Shown: one piece after another, positions 11,762 through 26,700 of the stretch
Numbering within the stretch: the stretch's first letter is position 1
How the letters are laid out: every line of letters starts with the position of its first letter
Source: Mastigias papua
Taxonomy: Eukaryota; Cnidaria; Scyphozoa; Rhizostomeae; Mastigiidae
Assembly (NCBI GenBank): GCA_964019165.1
Contig: OZ025282.1
Span: 462,001-526,000, forward strand
DNA length: 64,000 bases
Direction of reading: 5' to 3'
The notes under the pieces: generated by a model
Databases searched by the model: none
The model's input: only the letters and a program-made list of their open reading frames with translations
What the model was told of the DNA's origin: nothing
Position numbers and translations under genes: made by a program

Positions 11762-14700
11762 CTTTTGAGTAACTTTGATAGATATTGTATTTGCGACAGA
11801 AATTCCATTTGTTGATGAGATAAAGATGGCAGCTATATAATATGTGCCTGTTGTTGATGGAGCTTTCAACAGAATGCGGGTTTGATTCCTAAAACATAAT
11901 GAAACGCATTATGAATCATGTATTATATATAGTGCAGACTCTTCATATCATCATATGTTTATTATTATTATTATTACTATCATCGATTCCTACCTAAACT
12001 CATCATTAATAAGGATTTTGTTCCAACTGATAAACTTGGTGAATCGTTTAAATATATTGGTCGATATTTCTCTTTCTCTATGCATAATATTGACCATAAA
12101 ACTATCCTATTGGGCACCATTGATGACTTATTGGCTAAAATTGAAAACACTCCTTGCTATACAGAAGTATGTGCGTAGATGGTTTGAGCTACCAATTAGT
12201 ACAACTTTAAATAGCCTCATTGTAAACAACTCAAATTACGGTTTAAACTTCGTTTTTCCCTCCACAAAGTTCATTCAGTGTCAAGCCGTAATTCGAAACG
12301 CTTTGAAATCTTCTCCTAATTCTGATATTATGTCTTTATGGCTTGATTCCAATACCTCTTCTAACATCTAATATGATCAACAGAGAAATACTAAGCAACC
12401 TCTGAAATCTATTTAAGGCCATAATAATAAACATTTTATCCCAGCTTATTAAGATTACTATTAGGTGTACTTACTATATATTCTGCTGCCATAATAAACC
12501 ATGGATACACCCGGATTTATTTGAAATATAAGAGTCGTTATTTCTTTTACGCATTATTGCTTTTAAATATACATTTGTTTGTTATTTGTAGGCCTGACAG
12601 CCAGTTGTATGTTGCCTAATTTAGTGAGACGTATATTTGTATTTAGTTGACATATTACAAAGATTTGAAGCTTTAAAAATATGTAATTCTGGTAGTTATC
12701 CTATTTGAATATGAGGCCACTATCTACAGCTTCAGATATTCAGCACATAGTGGAGAGCATTCTCCTGTTCTCAATGGGCATACTTCCAGCATAATTCCAA
12801 ACGCAATTGGGCTGATGATATTGAACCAGTGCTTGAAACGTTTTTATATCATTAGAATTATTTTCACTATTACCCCTTTTATTACAATTGATACACTTAC
12901 ACTTGGAGGCACAGCTCTAACTTTTGCTAAAATATTGAATAGTATGGAAGATCTGAGTCGCGTGGACAATTAAATGACCAGATATCATCTTAGTTTATCA
13001 GAAGACCATTTCACCGTCCTAGAATTAACCTGGGGATACATCAATAAAGAGAAAGAAAATTGATGCAGAAAGAAGGAAGTTATAACTCTATCACCATCGA
13101 TCTAGAGGAAAATTGGGAAAAGTAAGACTTCTGAGCCTGAGTGTGAGTGTCTTAAGATCGATATGCAAAGGCGAGATGAAAGTAACATTCTACAAGCATA
13201 AACGAGCATCGAAATATCTCAGTTCAAACAGAAAAACCAAGAATCTTTAAAATCTCAAAGAAGTGTGATTCTTGATGGCAGTAACAAGCTTCATATGAAA
13301 AGCATAATCGAAAAATATTCTTAGGTAATTCTATTGTAAATTTTCTATGTTATTACTATAATATCCTTTCTGTAAGATGATGATAAACTTGATGAGAAAG
13401 TGTTGATTATTATAACCATTGTTATCAACCGAAGTGGTTAAATCTTATGTTCATCTATATATTGTTAGCTATACGTTTATCAATATTTTTGCTTCTATTT
13501 ATGATCAAGATGCTCAAATGTTGCCAAGTTGATTGAAGCAGTATAACTCAAATCTCTAAAAGTCCAAACAATATCGAAATATTCTTGGCTCATCATATTA
13601 TCTTCATTTGCTCATCCATTGGATTGGATTAAAAACAAAGGACAAAGGACCTACTTTATAATCACATGTTTCCATAACCAAGGCTTATCATCACTTTTGC
13701 CTGTAATTGATTGACTTGCTCTGGAAACTTTTCTTCTTTTTAATTTCCTGCCTTTTTTGTGGTACATGAAGGTATCATCAGTGAAAGGGAATGCCATAGC
13801 ATGCAAAATAGAAAGCACTGATATTCTAGATCCAAATAAAAAGAAAGATGATAATGCAAGATGAAATTCCAAGAAAATCCAGCTTGGAACAGTTTGAAAC
13901 ATATGAGCAGAAATGAAAAGCAAAAAAGCTAGACAAAATAAAAGTACTCTGTAATTCTGTATAGAAACAGATTAGCTCACCATTGCATAGGATTTTGTAA
14001 TCAATGTTCAGATTCAGTTTGAAACATATGAGCAGAAATGAAAAGAAAAAAAGCTAGACAAAATAAAAGTACTCTGTAATTCTGTATAGAAACAGATTAG
14101 CTCACCATTGCATAGGATTTTGTAATCAATGTTCAGATTCGAGATGGCTTTTACTCTACAAGCCTGCAAAAGTAAATTAACCACATCAAGCTTAAAGTCC
14201 TAAGTTAAACAAAGGAGTAAATATTGACTATGTTTGCTGCTCCTTTTTAACAATAATGCATGTCTTGAAACATTTTATACTCTAAATAATGAGTTTCTTC
14301 ACTAATGCATCACATAAAAAATAGCCATGTTAATTCATGTTTAGTCTTTCCAAACCTAGAATTATTTTGTAGAAGTAATACACATTTTATCAGTTTCTCA
14401 CTTACAACAGATGGAGTAGTATTCATCGAAGAAAGGTTTGCTAAATCATAGTTAACGCCATGCTTTCGTAAAGTACTACAGTTATACAATATATCCAAAT
14501 CAAAATGTTTGAGAATAGTCAATCTTGTCATTGAATCTTCCTCAGTTGCTGAGATCATATTTTGTCAGAATCATCTCATTAACATGGCAACCATTAATCC
14601 TTCTTTAGAGGTCACCTTAAAGTGCTGTCCAGCTGCTACGTAGAGATTTCTTTTACAATTAAAGCGAGGCTTTCTTCTTTTGGTCACTTTTCCACTAGCT

Positions 14701-17700
14701 GCGTAAGTTCTTAGCTACAATAGAAAAACTAAAATTTCTACAGAAGATCTGTCGGAAAGAAGATGAAATTGTAATTAAAGGGCATTTATAGTTCTGAGAG
14801 AAAAATTCGATGTTAGAAATTCTGTAAAGCAACAAAATACTACTGATAAACGAGTCTCAATTGTGAATCCGACTGTCTATTTGTTTTTCTCTTTGGAAAA
14901 CAAATATTGTAAGCAAAATCTTTACGACACGTTTTTCGAACTGAATTCAAATAAACGTCCTCTGTCTACAATTAATTATATGTCACTACCTATTGATCAG
15001 AAAATCAAGAAAATTTAAGATTTTATTCATAATTCTTCTTGAAATACGATCGTATTTGTGAAATGGTCATTATTCTCATCCCTTCAGAAATGCGTAAGTG
15101 TGTTAGTCCTAAAATATTATGTTCGAAATTTGACAAGCTCATAAAACAAAACAGAAACTTGTAAGCATTGAGCAAAGATGAAATCAAAATACTCTAGAAA
15201 TGAAATTGCTCAGTCATTATATTATTGAACCAATGTTGCATCAATGATAAGTTCATTAATATACTTGCGTTTCTTTGATTTGTCACTCCATCAATAGGAA
15301 GACTTGTAAATATTCTATTATGTCCAATCAACAGAAGTTTACCAGCATCCTTGTTCGAAATTACCAAGGAAAATTTCTGGTTTACATTCGTTTCATGCTT
15401 ATCAAGTTTTATTTTCAGCTGTAAAAGAAAATGGTTCATTGCATAAGTTATAAATGGTTTTATTATTGTCCTCAACGTTTTAATTGTAAGTAGCAAACTA
15501 AGAGACTTGGAGCCTTCTCTCAATCATTCTCTCAGGTCCCAAATCAAATGAACAACCTTCTATATTTGCTGCACACAGCACAAAATCTCGGCCTTCAAGT
15601 TCCTAACAGCATATGATGTTTCAGAACTGCGAATTGCCAATATGTCGACTAACTATTTTCTCACGCAGAATGAGAGCTGGCAGCTTTCCCATCAGAAAAT
15701 AGTCAGTCAACTCTCGCGAAAGTTGTACATTAAATAAGATTTTTGACCATTCTTCAGATTCAATTATGAATGTTCTACAGCTAGTGTCATTTAATATAAA
15801 ACGACATGATTAACAAAATTATGTTACAACAATCAATTTATAGCAAATGCAGCATAACCCTAAACTGCTTCACTACAAAAAGCTCCTTCGCAAAGCCCTC
15901 GAGCTACGTATTTGTAAATGAGCCCCAGCATTGCATGCTCATAAACTTGTTGCTTATTTTTGGGAGTTTTATCGACCGATTTATTATCAGTGGTTGCTTA
16001 TTAACCAGTTGCTTAGTAGCCATCTGCGTATGAAAAGCAGTTACCAAACTAAAAAGACCAGGTACATACAATATTATTCTGTTTCATTAAAACGTCAAAT
16101 TGCTTTGAGTTTGCGATGATTTCTCCATTTTGCTGCACTTGATAAGCTAAAAATCTTAAATAAAGCATCTAATATTTTATTATGAAAAAGTAATGTTCTA
16201 AAAAGGGCACTAATAGATTAACCTTGGAGGAAGTAAAACAATTTTTGCTAGAAGTTAACATCGACAATTACCTCTTCATTTTTCAGTCAAATGCCAAAAA
16301 CGTTATAAGATATATGCATAACATTCCAAAATATCTGTATTGCTTAATTAAGCTCATAGTTCTTCAGGGGCTATTCAGTAATTAGATAACACCCAAATTT
16401 GCCCATTTCGACCACCCCAACCCTTGTAGCGCATTGTAATAAATCTAGTACCACCCACATTTTGTTACGTAGTCTTAAGACCCCCTATCAATGCTTGACC
16501 TTGGTGATTTTTTTTGTAACAGTTCGTAACAAAAATGACCATACCCCACCCGACAGGCGTTATGTAATTTTTGAATGTCCCCTCAGTCATAAAAAGAAAA
16601 GATGGTTGTATAACGACAGGTAGTTGGAGATCACATATCGGACCATGCATTAGTTTAAAACGTGCTGATGTCCCTTATCAAGAATTTAGTACATTAGGAC
16701 AATGAGCAAAAGTCAAAACAGCCAGGATAAATTAAAAGAATCAAAATAAACTATAAGAACCGACATAAGTTAAGAAAATAGGCATAAATTATGCAAATAG
16801 GCATAAATTATGATAATAATTCTTGGCTACATGGACTTCAGCTATTAAAACTATGCATCATACCTACACAATGGGAACATCTCTTTTCTTATTCTAAATT
16901 GTACAGTAAATCCTGCCTTTCCATTTTTACATATTTCTTCTCGAGTAGGACCTGCAAGTTGCAAAATAAGCTGAAGTGTATCAAAATTAGCTTGAATGAT
17001 AAGGAAAGCTTATTTTAGATAAAATGTGAAATAATTTGATGTGTTGCACTGATTTTATTGATATGATAGAAAGTAAAAAAGGATTTAATAATAATATGTA
17101 AAGTGATAGAATGCATAGCACTTTAATACAACAGCGCAATGTAGCCTTGTAGCCAGCATGATTATTGTTGGGAGGGTAGGGGCACAATTAATCAGAGAGT
17201 AGCAAATATCAATCAGCTAGGAGACCTGGTAGCCCCCGGTGAAACTTCGAATGCATTTAGCTACATGATTTGGGTTAAATTCTGATGCAAAAAATGTTTG
17301 AATACTCTATTTCTAAGGGGGCACCAAGTCACTTTATGGATCTCCAGAGCGAGCCTTTCCCCCAGGCCATCCTCTGGTTGTGGGCCTGGTACAATGTCCG
17401 ATTAATGGTATGATATAATACAATGCTATGAATGATGATTGTATGTATTAAAATAGAACAACATAGATAATGATGTTTTTCAAAGAGAAGTAATATAGAC
17501 TCTCGTAATTGTAAAGGACATTGTATAATAATATAAGTAGACATTATCTGAAAATCAATGAAATACCTGACGGAAAAGAGCCTTTTAATTGAAATATTCC
17601 AAATCCGCAGTAATATGTTGAATACAAGTCGTATTTCCTTCCAAGTAGTTGTACTCGACCATTACAGATAACCTTCAACAATGTATTAATATAGTGTATA

Positions 17701-20700
17701 GAAAGCATACGGGGAAAGTAATTTTGTCAATTCTCCAAAGGAACTAATTTGAGTAATGCAGACATATTGAGCCTGGAAAAAAGAAGACATTTCCGAACTA
17801 CCGAAAAATAATTCTTATACTATATAGAAATATTTCATTTCATCTAAGTGGCAGCAATAACCTTTATGAATTATCTAATAGAGAAACATTTATAGTCAGA
17901 ATGCTATAACATATAAAGCAATATCATAATAAGTGAATCGCTACTTTAAGCAAGCCCTGTGACATTTCACAAGCAGGCACACACTTTGAATTGCACTAAA
18001 ATTCCAACCAAATGACGACACCAACAGGTGCTAAACCACGAAGGAAAACAAACAAAAACAACAACTATCAAGCTTGAAATGTACGTAAAGTATTCTCGTG
18101 CTAAATGTAACTTTCAAAACACTAAGTAATATTTTATATCTAAGATTCTTCTTTCGAATATTTGCTTAGATTTTTATAAAATTATCATAATTTATACGTA
18201 AAATGTATCTCAAAAAGGCAGCAAGTACAGCTCCTTATTTCTTCAAAAGGGTGTAAAATCAAAATGGTTGAGCCAAAGTTTTAAGACATGAAGACAAATA
18301 TTGTAGAAAAATATTCACTTTAGTGCATTTATCTGTTGCTTAAATTTCCTGAAAGATGATATTAGTCAATTTTACTAGAATGTAGAAAACCAAATTTGAA
18401 AGCAAGTCATTGCAAACTTCTGCAATCGGAAAAAGACAATGGTGTAACCATTATTTCTAGGCTGGAGGAATTAAAAATACTGATAAAAGTAAAAAATGAA
18501 ACAATTTGCTTTTGCATTTAGATGAACGGAAAATACAACAATGTGTCATAAAAGATATAAGTATCCTTCTACCTCGTATTGAAATTCATTTAATCCATTG
18601 GCAGGTTTGGTATAAACTACCATTACCATAGCCTCACTTTCAACCTGTTGAGCAGGAATCAATGATCAGAATTTATACAAAACATTAAGCAATCCCAAAG
18701 TTGTATTATTGATGTATTTTCACATCAAATTGATCAAACATTGTTAGCAGTAAATCAACAAATCTATGGTGGCCGAGAACCGCCATTATATTTCAAATCT
18801 TTATTTTAATCAAAAGCAAAAATTTTAATTTGAATTTAGATTGAAAAGTGATTTCATACAATCGACTGAAAAATTTTATTTTCTTATGCAATAAAAATGA
18901 ATGTAATTTAAAGTGAAATTAAATTCAATTTGATTTCTCTCTTCCTCGACGTGGCCGAGAAGCGCCATTTCCATACAAAGCAGCTATCATGGCCGAGAAC
19001 CGCCAACTCTGTATGAAAACGAGGCTACAATTATTTTCGCGGCAAATTAGAACGCCACATGTGCATAACCCTTTGGTGTTTTATGAAATACACTGAAAAT
19101 TGTAGCCTCGTTTTCATACAGAGTTGGCGGTTCTCGGCCATGATAGCTGCTTTGTATGGAAATGGCGCTTCTCGGCCACGCCGAGGAAGAGAGAAATCAA
19201 ATTGAATTTAATTTGACTTTAATAAAATTTTTCAGTCGATTGTATGAAATCACTTTTCAATCTAAATTTAAATTAAAATTTTTGCTTTTGATTAAATAAA
19301 GATTTGAAATATAATGGCGGTTCTCGGCCACCATACAAATCTTCAGCTAAAAGCCTAAATGGTTTTCAGCATAGATTGACAACTGTTAACTATGTAGGAT
19401 GATAAATGAGATAAATTTTCCCTCAAATACAAACTGATACATATTTTGCCAACTAAATTAAAATTTAATCAAAATTTAGTCTCAATTTTAAAACCCTTGT
19501 TGCATGGAAATATTATATTGTATGAAGCGCAATTAGCAATTCAAAAGTGAAGATGGAGTTGTGAGCTTCAAAGTAAAACTTCTGATGCAAGATATAAGCT
19601 AGAGCGGCCAACACTGGACAAAGCAAACAATTTGAAAATACAGTTTTTGTTAAGAAGAAAGATAAGCTATACAATTGATATGATATGATGTAGTACATAA
19701 ATTATACGATAATGTTAGATATTTTCGATTACTGCGTTATCATCTGATATCATTGCTATCAATGATTCTAAGTGATTGGTTTCCGATTACAAGATTATTG
19801 ATTTTTTAATATCAAAATTTCTGTAAAATTCTCAAACCTCATAAACTGTTCTGCTCATGTAAACAGTAATCGCCATCTTTGACGATTGGGTAGAGATGGC
19901 TAAGGATTCCAAAGGACTAAATGTTGTTATTGACAAAGGCTGAAAAACAAAAAAGTGAAAAGCCATGTTATGTGAAATTTAGGAGTGACAATTACCAGTA
20001 TAATTGAAATTCATTAGCTCCTTCATATCCTATAATAATTAGATGTAGCAATTATACAGATGCAATGATCAAATTAGTTTGAAAAACATGTAATTTCAGA
20101 CTTGTGTATTACAAGGAAGAAATGGCCTCAAATAAAATATAAGAGGAAAAGCATTCAAGCGACCCTTACTTCCTTCTTGATAAGAGAAATATTGTCTGCA
20201 TTCAAAGAACTCTCCTTGATACCTTGAAAACAAAACAGTTGGAATTCTTAAAAATTGTTGGTAGATGTAACATATCATTAGCACAAACTGCATGATTAGA
20301 TTTTAATACTAAATAAACTGGCTACTACATTAACTTAATGTTATTGGACTTGAGTGTGGAGCTCGTTAGAAGAAATATGGTCAATGGATGGGTTGAAATA
20401 AAAATGCAAAGTAAAGAGAAATCCAGAAAAGGAAAGACGAAGTAAAGATAAATCTAGCACACACTTAAGCATCAAAATATAACAAAACAGATGCCGAAAA
20501 TCTTCGGTTGTTAAACGTAAAAAGTCAGAAAGAAGCATTAATGTTGCAACTTAATGTAAATCCCGCTACAAAAGCAGAATTACTGTTAAAGCCTTATACT
20601 CTAAGAAGAAACTGAGTAAAATTTATTGGAAATTACTAGACAAACAGAGCATAGCACCACTCTGCATACCATATTAACTCAATCTATATACTGCAGTTAT

Positions 20701-23700
20701 AACGCCATATACATATTACGTTCAGCTTAACCACAATTGAAATATGAAATGATTCAGTTAGATCAACTATTGTCAGATCATGGAATGTGCTACAGCCTAT
20801 GTATAAGGATCACAATTATAAGCACCTGCTAACTAAAACTTTCGCTTCAAACTTCCTCCACATAAGAACCTATTTGGGCAAGAATTTTAAGCTAGGTTCT
20901 TGTGTATTAGTAGACACTGCTGGATGAAGATCATCTGCTATTTAAAAGTAACTTGATAGAAATTTTATCTTCCAAGCTTATGTAAAATATTCATGCTATA
21001 TATAGTATATTCATTTGAAATTCGTATGAAGATATACCCTAACCCATTTAGGCTAAATTGAAAAATTCACATTCTTATATGCGGGCTAATACATGTTTTT
21101 TTTATAAGGAACCTGGCCCAAGGCCTAGTTCCAAAACTCCCTTTTTGGACCCCCAATGATCAAATTGTAGTACTAAAAGTTCCTCAACAGTCCCTTAATT
21201 TTCAGCGCACAACTAGTGCCATAGAATGATACAGACACATGTAAGATATTGAAATCCTGAGCTTTGCCTTTAGTTTTGACTTTAACGTAAGATCAATGAA
21301 AAATGAGGGACTTAACACAAGCATAGCAAAAATCAATTGAAGACGTCATCTATATTAAAAAGATATAGTTTGATGATTAAATTCTCTTTGCAGTAGGAAT
21401 CGTACAATTACCTTGATTTGGTTTGCCAATGTTAATTAAGAGACGTGTTTTGTGATTATTCACAGTGACTTCTATTGTATGTTTCCCTTGTTTAATCACA
21501 TTTTTTGATGAGAAGGTCACACTAACAAATCCTTCAAAGGCAATAAAAGAATAAACGGTTAGACTCTCAACTTTAGATAGTGTGAAATTAGAATCTAATT
21601 GTAGATGAAGATCCATACAAGGACTCCTAGGGATTATGAGAGAAATTGTGATTGAAAAGTTTATATTAAAATGATATGCCTTTCATAGTGGGAACTTGCT
21701 TACAAAAAAGTCATTTTCCATTAGTTGGTTAGTCTTGCTGAATGTAAGTATTTTGTTTTAATGAACGAAAACAGGAGAAATAGATGGAATTAAATAGAAA
21801 AAGTTTGAGTCCTACTTATAGATCTCGTGTCAATCCTGTTTCAATAAATCAAAATAATAGCAAATTATCAATTAAAATTTTTGAGGGGTTCGCAATTTTT
21901 TAGGTGTTCACCAACTGACAGACAGTAATGTCCACCAGGCATATTGGCGAGAAAGGTGAGAAAGCAATTTGACATTAAAATGACTTTATACTTATAACCA
22001 TGTACTTGTAACTGTACAGAGCTTGTAAAAATTGTGCAGATCTCATGAAAACTAGAACGATTTTATAAAATGGATTTTTGATCATTATAACATTAATCAG
22101 AGCTATATTGGCTATTCCAATCACCTTCCTTCGGAATTTTGCTTCCAAAATAGTCTATTAGATTACCATCTTCATCCTAAAAGCAATTTATACCAAATTA
22201 ATTTGATAAGAGATTTGTATGAACAAAGTGCTTAATATATCAAAAGAGAAATAGAAGCTGTCTGGATTATTGGGAATGATGGATGGTTGAGTTCGGTTGA
22301 AATGGACTCTTGTCTTCAAGGGGGCAACAACATGACTACGCCATGCCATATTTTGGTGTCAAGGCAAATACAATAGAGTTTTAAGCAGTCAGCATTCCTT
22401 CTGGGCTTCTTTTTGTGCTGCATTTGTATCAAAGGACTGGGCTTGGTTGGTTTGAATATCCCAACTTCAAGATATACGACAATTTGTTTGATGTCAAAAT
22501 TAAACATACTCAGTTTTTCGGGGTTTGTTACACCTTAGACTCGACACATAGACCTACGTAAAGAAATGGAGATAGAAGCCCTCTGGGAAATTTAAAACAA
22601 CAGAATTCAAAGCATTCCTAAATGAAAAGGTAATGTTTTAAATGCTCTTGGTTTTAAAAAGCCAGTGTGCTGATACCAAAAGCACATCCTATTTAATCTC
22701 CGTTTTGGTTAAAGACTTTTGTGACTCATCTAAAGCTTTAATACGCTAAGAATCTTTACGAAAGATATTGAATCATCACAAACCTTCAGCACTAGACTCT
22801 GAATCTAGATAGGGTAAGATATGATAAATATTAGATCAAACCCTATAAATAAGACAGGTGAAATGGTAGAAAGGGTAGAAGACACAAATGCATAAAGTGG
22901 CATTGTTGTGCTGGAAGATAGAAATGAGATAAGCAAGAGCAATCGCTACATGAAAGTCTGCCAGCTAACATTAACTAATAACGACACATACTAATATCAA
23001 CACACACATTTTCTGCATACATCGAACATTTCAGTTCTAAGTTGATACACGCAGTGGCGGCTTTAGGGGGGCCAGGGGGCCATGGCCCCAGGCCCTGCGC
23101 TTTTGGTGATCCAGAAGGGGCCCCGCATTTAAGAAAAAAATGAAAAAGAAATCTCTAGAAAACATGTAAATACTCGGTGTTTGTTATTCATGTGTGGCTT
23201 TCCTTAAAAATAAAAGCATTTAAACCATATTCTTAAGAGAACTGACACTTTCAAACAAGGGCCCCTCAGATGATTTCGGTTCCGGGCCCTGCGATCCCTA
23301 AAACCGCCATTGGATACACTTAGAAAGTAATAAGCATATTCTATGCACACAGAGGGCTGAAGAAAGTCAAAATATGTCAAACATGGTTTCACAGTATCAA
23401 CTTAATTTGTTATGCTCTATGCTACAAAATGGATCATGCAAATCACTGTCAAAGCAATCAATTGTAAATGCTTTGCAAGTAAAACTGAATGCCAGTGGTT
23501 CTGGATTGGAGAGGCAAATCCTTCTTTAACCATACTTAGAGTTTCCTGTATAATAAAGTTGATGATTAAGCTGTTCTTCAATTTGAAGTAAAAAGGAAGC
23601 TTTAAGGACGCGCCTTAAGGACACAAAAAGAGAATCTACCATTAAAGAGTAAACAGAAAGCAGAAAATCAATGAATTATGCCAGTAATGAATATCATAAG

Positions 23701-26700
23701 TACTACTTCATTAGTAAGTATTTTATTGTAAAACAAAACACAACTTTGAAGATGAAGTCAATCTTTGAAAACAAATGGCTTCTATTTGACAAAAGATTTA
23801 AAATAATTTCAGGAATTGATTGCAATTTTATGTGAATACTTATCCAGCTGTGTTGGAAAACAAAACACTTAGATAATGAACATGTGAAGAGAATTTTTCC
23901 AGAATAATGAGTAGACATATATACCTTTCCTTTATGTGGCATGCGATATCTATCCAAGACCAACACCCATAATTCAACTGGAGGAAAAGATACAATCACT
24001 GCTAACAGATTCATTATTATTAATAGACATTGGTGATAATATTGATAGTGATGATGATAATGATGATAATGATGATGATGATGATAATGATGATAATGAT
24101 GATGACAATGATGGTGATAATGATGATGATACTGATGGTAATAATGTTAATGATAATGATGACGATGATGATGATGATAATGATGACAATGATGATGATG
24201 ATCACAGTGATGTGATCAATCAAGATGATGGTCAAATACTGCATTCGTGAACGATGGGGCTGAAAGATACTCCTCTGAATCAGGAGATGTCGTAAATAAT
24301 GAGGAAGATACATTCTGGCAAACACAGAGAAAGACTACGTGCTTTTTTTATAAGAATACCTAACTTTGTTTGATTTTGAGCCTAAGAATATTCTTAAATT
24401 ATTCTTGAATATGATTTTGATTTTGGTCATTAATATTTGTATAGACTATTTTCTTATAATAAGAAGTGTGTAACTGACACACACCAAAGAATTGCTGAGC
24501 CGCATTAAGGGTAATGAGTTCCAGACAGGATATGTGAACCTCACTCTTGTTCTATTTTCTAAAAATAACTCAAATCAGCTATAAATCTAAACCTTGATGA
24601 AGCTTGAGCCTTGAATTATTCTTAAATTATTCTTAAATTTCAGAGAATTTAAGCATTATTATTCTTATAGATTATATTCTTATAAAAAAGTGTGTAGCAC
24701 CAGAGAAGAGAGAACCACCCGTTCACGAATGGAATTCTCATTTCTGCATTTTAAAGTTGAACGTGAGATAGTTTATAACATTGGCCTTATTTTCCTTTTG
24801 GTTCGAATCCAACTCTATTCATTAAATAGAATTTTAAGGAACGAGCTACTTAAATCTTAAAGGTTGTTCCATATCTTACAAATAATTCCTTATACTTTAT
24901 AGACAATGTCTAAAGACGCATTCATCAGATCATGCGATATGTAGAGAAACATTTCTTCCAGTTCAAAGAAAATGCTATTTTGTCGGTTTTGATATTGTAC
25001 TTATCATTACTGACTCAGGTCAAACAATTCGGACATGTATTATCTGTCCGTGTTTTCTGTTTCCTGAGGACCATCCTGATTCATAGTGCTTTGTCATGGT
25101 TCCAGCTTAGTGTCATAAATAAAACTTTTGATCAGTGGACACTATATCACCTTACTGTTATCTCGTAGATTATAAAGGCTTTTGCGTGTTTCCACAAAAA
25201 TATTTGGCTTTTCCTTTGCAATTCTTATTGTTCTCTTCTCCTCTTGGTATGGATATTGCAATATTCTCATCAATAGTATAGCAAGTCCTTCCTTGGCGTC
25301 TTCTCTTATCTACATAATGAAAGATTTCAGAGGAGAAAATGATATACATTGAGTGTAATGCATATTGATCACAGAATACGTACGAAATCTGGACTGAAAA
25401 TTGCTAGTTAGAGACGTACATTTGTGTCCCTTCACATGTATATGCTTACATACAGTATTAATTAGATACTGCCTCATCAAACTAACTTTCTTCATTTACT
25501 AAATTTATTTCGATCAACTGAGGTACAAGTTAAGATAACGCCCATGCCTAGGGAGAGGGGTGCTCTCTAGGGAGGAAATTTGCCTAGGGTTGTCTGCTTC
25601 GTGAGGTAGGGTGCTCATTTTCTTCAATCGCTAGTTTCATCTCCCAAGTGCTGCCACTGGGTATCTATCTACCGCCTGAGTGAGCCGTAAGCAAACATCT
25701 CAACTACAACCTAGTGCGTTCCTCGTAACACCCATATTCCGCACAGAAGGTGAACGACGCATTCCCCTCCCCCTCAAGTTAACAGCACAAGATGATAGTA
25801 TTATGATATTATTATATAAGATCATTATGGCACTAGAATTATTACGAGCCCCCCATTCTGCCTACATAAACAGGGTGTTCAAAAGTATTGCTTCATAACA
25901 AGTAGAGAGATGTGTAGATGACGAATTTCGCGCCAATTCGTGTTAGACAAAAGCTGTACATTAGTATGCTATCAAATGTTTTCGTTTTTCGTTCCATTTT
26001 GATTCAGTACATGTACTGTTGCTATTTGAGTGTATAATTTTGGCGGTGTGCAGTGTCTATATTGGCTAGCCTCGACTCCATGAATATACGTCATCTAAGT
26101 AAACTATCTAATATTAGTGTTTAAGTTGTATTACAGTAGATGTCCTAACTAAACACAAAAGCAAGTTGGATGCATACCTTAAGGTGGTAGTCTACAGTTA
26201 AAAAAAAGTTTGCTTTTTTGGACTTTATGAATGGGCTTCATGTCTTTTTTAGGAAGTGGTTATAAAGAAAGGTGCTTTTTGCAGATTTCAGCATTTCACG
26301 CTTGAGTAATCATGCATAAATTAGCATAAATTATAAAAAGTTGTTACCAAATGAACACTGATATCTTCTGTTTCTTAAATTGTAGGACTCCCAACAGTTG
26401 CATGCTGATAGTAGGAAACTTGATTGAGGGCATGAACCTATCATTAGCAATTTACTGCTTTCTGAAACTAATTAGCAGCAATGCTAATATCAATGTACGT
26501 AATTTTGCTCTGTAGGCAGATTATATTTGCATCAATTTTTGATTTAAGTAATAGCTATTGAGGGCTTTATAGGTTCATGCTCTAGAGGAAGGATTCTTCT
26601 ATTAGGGTAGAAAGTTTGAGCCTAGTATCTCATACAGATGTTGAGAAATCAGTGTTTTTCTGTTCAAAATCACCAGTTTCAAGGGAAGCGAGAAAATGGA

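Noticed and set aside
15600..15720. Inverted repeat AGAAAATAGT(T/C)AGTC as a transposon
   Set aside because: The arms are only about 16 bp, with no target duplication and no longer homology.
19996..20029. 34-bp micro-exon of A2M reading GYEGANEFQLY
   Set aside because: The splice sites look fair, but including it breaks the phase of the otherwise consistent chain from 20170 to 19838 unless a weaker acceptor is used.
23936..24325. Asp/Asn-rich 104-codon frame
   Set aside because: It comes from the GAT simple repeat. The real signal there is a 53-bp minus-strand A2M exon at 23925-23977.
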